Positions 5,901 through 10,270 of a stretch of DNA of 10,270 bases are shown piece after piece. The stretch comes from Psychromonas sp. GTDB taxonomy: Bacteria > Pseudomonadota > Gammaproteobacteria > Enterobacterales > Psychromonadaceae. The stretch covers positions 1 to 10,270 of the forward strand of contig JAGLDN010000239.1 in assembly GCA_023145575.1 (NCBI GenBank), written 5' to 3'. Numbering within the stretch: position 1 is the first letter of the stretch; each line of letters opens with the position of its first letter. A program made the position numbers and the translations under genes. The notes beneath the pieces were generated by a model. That model was given only the letters and a program-made list of their open reading frames with translations, was not told where the DNA came from and ran no database searches.

Positions 5901-7031
5901 ATGTTTATATTAAATTTAGCGATTAAAGACTTTCTTGATAATTTCTGGCAGAAAAAGCCAACAGTTATTAAACAAGGTATGATAAATTTTCAAGATCCTA
6001 TCCAACCAGATGAAATTGCAGGTCTAGCAATGGAAGAAGAGATTGAAAGTCGCCTTGTTTACCGTGATAAAAATCAAAAATGGCAAGCTCAGCAGGGGCC
6101 TTTTACTGATTTTTCTAGACTTGATGAAGATGGTGCGACGTTATTGATTCAATCTGTTGATCATTGGCACAAAGCATCTCAGGAAATTGTACGACAGTTT
6201 CGTTTTCTGCCGAATTGGCGTTTTGACGATCTGATGATAAGTTATTCAACACCTGAAGGCGGTGTTGGACCACATATTGATAATTATGATGTATTTATCA
6301 TTCAAGGGTTGGGCAAACGCCATTGGCGCGTTGGTGATAGGGACGATAAAAAAGAATTTGCAGCGCATGGTGCATTGAAGCATTGTGAGCCGTTTGATGC
6401 AATCATAGATGTAACGCTTATGCCCAGTGATATTCTTTATATTCCTTGCGGCTTCCCACATGAAGGATATGCTATTGAGCCTTCAATAAGTTATAGCGTG
6501 GGATTTCGTGCACCTGATCGCAATGATTTACTCCGTAGCTATACCGACTATGTGATTGATAATAATAAGAAACCTGTACGCTATCGTGATGGGGCGATGA
6601 AATTACGAGAAAAACCGGGGAAAATTGAAAATAATGAATTAAAACGCTTACATCAACTGATGTTAGAAGGCTTTTCACCTGCAGAAAAATTGGTGCCTTG
6701 GTTGGGTGAGCTCCTCAGTGAATCAAATCATGAATTAGATATTTTAGAGCCCGATCCTGCGCACAGTCGACTTGAAATTATGTCTGATTTAAACAAAGGT
6801 AATCAATTTATCCGATTAGGAGGTTTGCGAGCGGTTTATTTTGAATGTGCGCCTGAATGTATTTATATTAATGGGGACGAGTATTCATGCAAAGGGTTTA
6901 TAGAATTAGGCGATTATCTTTGCAATCAAGATGAGGTAGGAAGCGAATTAATTGAGCTATTCGAAGATAATGAAGAGGCGCTGAATCTCTTTGTGGATTT
7001 AATAAACTCTGGTTACTGGTATGTCGTCTGA
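5901..7031 (+). CDS. roxA: 50S ribosomal protein L16 arginine 3-hydroxylase
   Basis: RoxA (YcfD) is a 2-oxoglutarate/Fe(II) oxygenase of the JmjC-cupin type that hydroxylates an arginine of ribosomal protein L16 (Arg81 in E. coli) in the cytoplasm. The 376-residue product has nearly the length of the E. coli enzyme (373). It begins like it (FLDNFWQKKPTVIKQG, FQDPIQPDEIAGLAMEEE). The metal-binding triad is visible: His125 and Asp127 in GPHIDNYDVFIIQG, and His187 in IPCGFPHEGYA. The SYSVGFRAP strand, the dimerisation helices and the C-terminal winged-helix part ending INSGYWYVV are also present, so the protein is complete. The ATG at 5901 follows AAGG (5890-5893) at a 7-base spacing. It appears to be transcribed alone, from a promoter next to an IS30 remnant. 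The family assignment is firm; activity is inferred from the intact residues. Confidence 0.95.
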   Translation: MFILNLAIKDFLDNFWQKKPTVIKQGMINFQDPIQPDEIAGLAMEEEIESRLVYRDKNQKWQAQQGPFTDFSRLDEDGATLLIQSVDHWHKASQEIVRQFRFLPNWRFDDLMISYSTPEGGVGPHIDNYDVFIIQGLGKRHWRVGDRDDKKEFAAHGALKHCEPFDAIIDVTLMPSDILYIPCGFPHEGYAIEPSISYSVGFRAPDRNDLLRSYTDYVIDNNKKPVRYRDGAMKLREKPGKIENNELKRLHQLMLEGFSPAEKLVPWLGELLSESNHELDILEPDPAHSRLEIMSDLNKGNQFIRLGGLRAVYFECAPECIYINGDEYSCKGFIELGDYLCNQDEVGSELIELFEDNEEALNLFVDLINSGYWYVV

Positions 7032-7377
7032 ATTAGGAATCATTAACACTTCACTATGCTGCTATATTGAGCTGTTTGTTACATATTAGCATTAAATTAA
7101 CTCAAGAAAGCTAGCTATTATTTCGTCAATTCGACGTGACATCCAAAATTTAGGGATCGAGTGTCAATATACCTATGGCTTACCAGTCATTGTGGTAAGT
7201 TAGCACTCACCTTTATCCTCTCGCGTTTATAACATACTTCTTGGATCTGGTATTAATCACACCAGAAACGGATTTTATATTTAGTATCTTTTCACAATTT
7301 ACCTTGCTGATTTTGCACTTTTAGGTAGCATAGTAATATACGCAGGAATTTAAACATAAATATAAGGTGTAAAGAAA
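7032..7377. other. Intergenic region between roxA and sdhE
   Basis: No convincing gene is present. Two modest dyads occur: CTTACC/GGTAAG (7179-7199) and TCTGGT/ACCAGA (7246-7266). Neither has a T run, so no clear terminator for roxA is seen. A candidate sdhE promoter lies near 7304-7339: TTGCAC (7313-7318) with TAATAT (7334-7339) at a short 15-base spacing, or TTGCTG (7304-7309) with TAGCAT (7326-7331) at 16. Both are weak. Confidence 0.4.
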
Positions 7378-7629
7378 ATGCTTGAAAAAGTTAATAAATC
7401 GCGGGTTTTATGGGCTTGTCGTCGAGGAATGCTAGAATTAGATGTTTTATTAATGCCGTTTGTTAATGGCGCTTTTGATGATCTCAGTCAAGAAGATAAA
7501 CTAATTTTCCAGCGACTTTTAACCCATGAAGATCCTGACTTGTTTTCTTGGTTTATGGGGAATAAAACCTGCCCTGATGCTGCATTAGCTGAATTGATTG
7601 ATGTTATCCTCAAACGCGTTAAAGCGTGA
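7378..7629 (+). CDS. sdhE: FAD assembly factor SdhE
   Basis: SdhE (YgfY, formerly CptB) is a small cytoplasmic protein that promotes covalent FAD attachment to SdhA of succinate dehydrogenase, and to FrdA. The 83-residue product has the usual five-helix size (88 in E. coli) and the defining RGMLELD sequence at residues 16-22, in which the RGxxE motif (Arg16, Gly17, Glu20) contacts the flavoprotein. Other family features are LSQEDK, FQRLLTHEDPDLFSWFMG, and a C-terminal helix ending in KRVKA. The ATG at 7378 has a good ribosome-binding site, AAGGTG (7364-7369), 8 bases upstream. It overlaps ygfX, the usual partner, by 29 bases, so the two are probably one transcript. Nothing is missing. Confidence 0.95.
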   Translation: MLEKVNKSRVLWACRRGMLELDVLLMPFVNGAFDDLSQEDKLIFQRLLTHEDPDLFSWFMGNKTCPDAALAELIDVILKRVKA

Positions 7630-8047
7630 TCTTATCACGCGCCCTTCTGCATATAGTGGAATGGTACTGTTATCCCTTTATTGCTTTCCTCTCGCCTTGC
7701 TTATGACTATTTTTAAAGGGAATATTGTTTATGGACTATGCTTTATTTCATTTTGCTTTGCCGCTTATGCCGCGCGTTTAGAATCAATAAAAACTATTTG
7801 CTTTAATATTAACGAATGTGGAGAAATTACAATCCATGATGCCGTATTAGCTGTTGTTGAGGGACAGATCACGCAAGCATCGTTCTACAATGGTTTATTT
7901 ATTTTTATTCACATTGCCCATAAAAAAGGCTTAATAGAGATAAACAATAAGAGATCGAGTCGTTTAGTAATCTTTAGTGATGCGTTAAATGAATCAGATT
8001 ATCGTCTAATAGCCCGGCTGATCAATCATAATAACCTCACGGCATAA
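7601..8047 (+). CDS. ygfX: YgfX family inner-membrane protein
   Basis: YgfX (CptA) is a small membrane protein encoded after sdhE in many gammaproteobacteria. In E. coli it was described as a toxin affecting FtsZ/MreB paired with SdhE (CptB), and in Serratia as a membrane partner of SdhE. The product here (148 residues from the ATG at 7601; an in-frame TTG lies 3 bases before) is poorly conserved in sequence, as usual. It has the expected form: a short polar start (SSNALKRDLITRPSAYSG, comparable with the LWQSDLRVSW start of the E. coli protein), two adjacent transmembrane segments (about residues 20-36 and 41-57), and a soluble C-terminal beta-rich domain with a final helix (ESDYRLIARLIN). 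The identity rests mainly on position, length and topology. There is no strong ribosome-binding site, and the overlap with sdhE suggests translational coupling. Confidence 0.8.
   Translation: MLSSNALKRDLITRPSAYSGMVLLSLYCFPLALLMTIFKGNIVYGLCFISFCFAAYAARLESIKTICFNINECGEITIHDAVLAVVEGQITQASFYNGLFIFIHIAHKKGLIEINNKRSSRLVIFSDALNESDYRLIARLINHNNLTA
7624..7640. promoter_or_regulatory. Hairpin at the sdhE stop codon inside ygfX
   Basis: GCGTGAT and ATCACGC form a perfect 7-base stem around CTT. The TGA of sdhE lies in the left arm, and the structure begins 21 bases after the ygfX ATG. With no T run it is not a terminator. It could affect ribosome passage and the coupling of ygfX translation; that effect is inference. 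Confidence 0.45.
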
Positions 8048-8067
8048 GCAAACAAATGCACAGTAAA

Positions 8068-8145
8068 TAATATATGGAATCTTAACGATAAGGATTTAAT
8101 GGCATGGGGTAATTAGAGCTAACGTGGGATTCGTTGATCGTTTAC
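8068..8145 (+). mobile_element. 3' terminus of an IS66-like element between ygfX and nadB
   Basis: The plus strand reads WNLNDKDLMAWGN and a stop (8075-8116), then GTGGGATTCGTTGATCG and TTTAC, ending at 8145. It aligns base by base with the minus-strand remnant at 4770-4850, over the coding end (CNLTNNDLMAWD there) and the non-coding tip. The end GATCGTTTAC resembles the complement of the GTAAGCG tips of IS66-family elements. All upstream parts are missing; ygfX ends about 20 bases before it and is intact. Confidence 0.5.
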
Positions 8146-8268
8146 AATTAATCAAACTCAGAGGATTGCTTCTGCTGGAACCCATGTGATGCAAAGATAC
8201 AACGTCAGATCAATAGATGAACTGACAGACAATAGCTATTGGTAAGTATTGCCTATCCAAAATTCAAG

Positions 8269-9897
8269 TTAATTATCTTCTTTGCAAAGAATTGTGGGCT
8301 TACTGTTCTTTAATTTATCAGGATAATCAACATTGTAATGCAAGCCACGGCTTTCTTTTCGATTTATGGCACTTTTAATTATAATTTCAGCAACTTGAAC
8401 AAGATTTCTTAATTCAAGTAAGCTATTTGACACTTTAAAATTACTGTAATATTCGCTGATTTCTTTTTGTAGCATTTGCACGCGGTGCAATGCTCTTTCA
8501 AGCCGTTTATTGGTACGAACAATGCCAACATAGTCCCACATAAATAAACGCAGTTCATGCCAATTGTGCTGAATAACAACTTCTTCATCAGAATTTTGTA
8601 CTTGACTTTCATCCCAAGAAGGGATTTTAAAAATAGGCTGTGAGTGATAAACTCGCAATTGATTAGTGATATCGTCAGCGCAAGCATGGGCATAAACGAC
8701 ACACTCTAACAACGAATTTGATGCTAAACGATTTGCGCCATGTAAACCAGTATAAGTCACCTCACCCACTGCATATAAACCATCGATATCAGTTTTCCCA
8801 TGTTGATCTATCATCACTCCCCCACAACTATAATGCGCGGCTGGTACAATAGGAATTGATTGAGTTGAGATATCAATGCCAAGTAATAAACAACGTTTAT
8901 AAGTCGTTGGAAAATGGTGAACAATAAACTCTTTAGACTTGTGTGTAATATCAAGATACATGCAATCAACCCCCAAGCGCTTCATTTCATAATCAATCGC
9001 GCGCGCAACAATATCTCGAGGGGCAAGCTCAGCACGATCATCAAAATCTGGCATAAAACGCGTGCCATCTGGGCGTAGCAAATACGCACCCTCGCCTCTA
9101 AGTGCTTCTGTCAATAAAAAGGTGCGTGCGGTTGGGTGATAAAGACAAGTTGGATGAAATTGATTAAATTCCATGTTAGCAATGCGACAACCGGATCGCC
9201 AAGCTAAAGCAATACCATCTCCGCATGACACATCTGGGTTACTTGTATATTGATAAACTTTGCTCGCTCCCCCTGTTGCAAGGGTGATAAATTTAGCTTT
9301 AATTGTTTCTACTTTCTCTTGGTTTCTATTCCAGACATAAGCACCGAGCACTTTGTTAGCGGGTAAGTTTAATTGTTTTGAGGTAATAAGATCAACGGCA
9401 TTGTAGCCTTCTAGCAAGGTGATATTATGGTGCGTTGTCGCTTTACTTAATAACGTTGTTTCAATGGATCGACCCGTTGCGTCTGCTACATGTAAGATAC
9501 GCCGATGAGAATGTCCGCCTTCTTTCGTTAAATGATAAGCTTCAAGACCATTTTTATCTTCTTTTCTATCAAATGCTATACCAATATCAATCAGCCATTC
9601 CATGCTTTCTTTGGCATGATTAATTGTAAATTTTACAGCTTCCACATCGCAAAGTCCTGCACCACAAATGATAGTATCGTTAACATGAGAATCGATAGTG
9701 TCATTTTCTGCATACACGGATGCAATGCCACCCTGTGCATATAAGGTTGATCCTTCAGAAAGTTTGCCTTTACTTAATACGATAACACTTGCATTTTCAG
9801 CTAATTTAAGTGCGAGTGAAAGCCCCGCAGCTCCTGAGCCGACAATGAGTACGTCACAAGTGCGTTCTTTTGTACTTATACCTTTAATCTTAAACAT
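8269..9897 (-). CDS. nadB: L-aspartate oxidase
   Basis: NadB oxidises L-aspartate to iminoaspartate with FAD, using oxygen or fumarate as acceptor, the first step of de novo NAD synthesis; NadA then makes quinolinate. The 542-residue product matches the E. coli length (540). It has the FAD-binding start DVLIVGSGAAGLSLAL (15-30), the flavin loop GSTLYAQGGIA (49-59), EGGHSHRRILHVADATG (126-142), NQFHPTCLYHP (245-255), TEALRGEGAYL, the catalytic-arginine segment ELAPRDIVARA (Arg294), PAAHYSCGG with His355, and GLHGANRLASNSLLE with Arg390, followed by the three-helix C-terminal domain. Residues Glu126, His248, Arg294, His355 and Arg390 correspond to the active-site residues of the E. coli enzyme. 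The start has no clear Shine-Dalgarno sequence. It converges on sdhE-ygfX. All parts are intact. Confidence 0.97.
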   Translation of the reverse strand: MFKIKGISTKERTCDVLIVGSGAAGLSLALKLAENASVIVLSKGKLSEGSTLYAQGGIASVYAENDTIDSHVNDTIICGAGLCDVEAVKFTINHAKESMEWLIDIGIAFDRKEDKNGLEAYHLTKEGGHSHRRILHVADATGRSIETTLLSKATTHHNITLLEGYNAVDLITSKQLNLPANKVLGAYVWNRNQEKVETIKAKFITLATGGASKVYQYTSNPDVSCGDGIALAWRSGCRIANMEFNQFHPTCLYHPTARTFLLTEALRGEGAYLLRPDGTRFMPDFDDRAELAPRDIVARAIDYEMKRLGVDCMYLDITHKSKEFIVHHFPTTYKRCLLLGIDISTQSIPIVPAAHYSCGGVMIDQHGKTDIDGLYAVGEVTYTGLHGANRLASNSLLECVVYAHACADDITNQLRVYHSQPIFKIPSWDESQVQNSDEEVVIQHNWHELRLFMWDYVGIVRTNKRLERALHRVQMLQKEISEYYSNFKVSNSLLELRNLVQVAEIIIKSAINRKESRGLHYNVDYPDKLKNSKPTILCKEDN

Positions 9898-9936
9898 GCT
9901 TTATACTCTGTGTGCGGTGATTGTAAATTGGTAACC

Positions 9937-9964
9937 ATTATAATTTAATAAAATCGCGATTGAA
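9937..9964 (-). promoter_or_regulatory. Candidate promoter of nadB
   Basis: On the minus strand a perfect TATAAT (9942-9937) lies about 40 bases before the nadB start. The best -35 is a poor TTCAAT (9964-9959) at 16 bases. The strong -10 with a weak -35 would fit a promoter that needs activation or is regulated. Confidence 0.5.
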
Positions 9965-10000
9965 TTCTAAAAAAAGTTGTTTTTTAAAATAAATATTTAA

Positions 10001-10029
10001 TTTATGTCCAATTTATCTTAAGACACAAA
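10001..10029. promoter_or_regulatory. Dyad upstream of nadB
   Basis: TTTATGTC (10001-10008) and GACACAAA (10022-10029) are inverted with one mismatch around 13 bases. It lies about 60 bases upstream of the nadB -10. It could be an operator for nadB or for the rightward gene. The form is reminiscent of a dimer site, but I cannot name the regulator. Confidence 0.3.
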
Positions 10030-10140
10030 ATCTGTAAGGCAAATTGTGTAATGATGCGAGGTATACAATTTCTTCAACGAGAGGTTGAGTAAGTTATTTT
10101 AAATTAAACGAGACGCATAGAAAAGAATTAAAGTATAATT

Positions 10141-10164
10141 TTTTAATTATTTTAATTATTTTAA
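10141..10164. repeat. Short AT tandem repeat
   Basis: TTTTAATTA occurs twice exactly, followed by a partial third copy. It lies about 55 bases before the reading frame at 10220. No function is assigned. Confidence 0.6.
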
Positions 10165-10219
10165 CTGATGTTACGCAGTAAGCTAATATTTTAGATTAAA
10201 AACCTGTTAAAGTGACGAT

Positions 10220-10270
10220 ATGAATAAAAACAAACAAATATTTGAGCTGTATATTGATTACCTTGTAACT
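10220..10270 (+). CDS. Start of a gene, possibly a transposase (partial)
   Basis: The ATG at 10220 opens a frame that reads MNKNKQIFELYIDYLVT and runs off the window. The ELYIDYL start resembles, from memory, the N-terminus of a transposase group beginning ELYxDYLxxSFGQTTATGL. With 17 residues the match is suggestive only. It is not the start of RpoE, the usual divergent neighbour of nadB. No strong ribosome-binding site is visible. Confidence 0.4.
   Translation, partial: MNKNKQIFELYIDYLVT

Larger units (their letters stand above)
9898..10219. other. Intergenic region between nadB and the right-edge gene
   Basis: This AT-rich divergent region holds the candidate nadB promoter, the 10001-10029 dyad, a small TCAAC/GTTGA hairpin near 10073-10087, and the 9-base repeat. 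No gene was found. Confidence 0.5.

Noticed and set aside
7130..7203. Stretch reading SIRRDIQNLGIECQYTYGLP, like a DeoR/WYL-type regulator helix
   Set aside because: It is short, bounded by stops, and has no other domain nearby; the likeness is too weak to call a relic.

Overview
The window looks like chromosomal DNA of an AT-rich gammaproteobacterium. The right half carries standard gammaproteobacterial genes: roxA (ribosomal protein L16 arginine hydroxylase), the overlapping pair sdhE-ygfX (FAD assembly factor of succinate dehydrogenase and its membrane partner), and convergent nadB (L-aspartate oxidase). The order sdhE-ygfX-nadB is the arrangement I recall from Vibrio and Shewanella relatives. 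The low GC and several decayed insertion sequences fit a host-associated lineage such as an Orbaceae-like gut symbiont. That placement is an inference, not something the sequence proves.

Layout. Positions 71-1618 (minus) and 3061-4470 (plus) hold two divergent paralogous lipoprotein genes that form a large imperfect inverted repeat. The repeat includes their promoters and leaders and ends at GCGCAAC on both sides (1811-1817 and 2890-2896). Each protein has a lipobox signal peptide, a variable Ser/Gly-rich stretch, a hydrophobic segment, a Pro/Thr/Glu repeat, a second Gly-rich hydrophobic segment and a very charged tail. The tails are unrelated or highly diverged beyond their first part. I do not recognise the family. 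The stretch between the genes holds a rotted IS3-family element (2076 to about 2860).

From 4471 to about 5800 there is an IS graveyard: a 31-base hairpin, an IS3-type orfA remnant (4539 to about 4768), the 3' terminus of an IS66-like element that interrupts it (4770 to about 4890, minus), and a nearly full-length but inactive IS30-family element (about 4920-5800, minus). The IS30 edge lies at the -35 of a candidate roxA promoter, whose -10 sits inside a 32-base near-perfect palindrome.

roxA (5901-7031) is intact with its Fe(II)-binding residues. sdhE (7378-7629) and ygfX (7601-8047) overlap by 29 bases, with a perfect hairpin at the sdhE stop. A second IS66-like 3' terminus (about 8068-8145) lies between ygfX and nadB. 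nadB (8269-9897, minus) is intact. At the right edge, 10220 starts a reading frame that resembles a transposase N-terminus rather than rpoE, the divergent neighbour usually expected of nadB.

The housekeeping genes link aerobic flavoenzyme metabolism (SdhE loads FAD onto SdhA; NadB is an SdhA/FrdA-family flavoenzyme) and translation (RoxA). The feature most worth following is the inverted lipoprotein pair: its geometry would allow homologous recombination to swap N-terminal halves and promoters between two different C-terminal tails.
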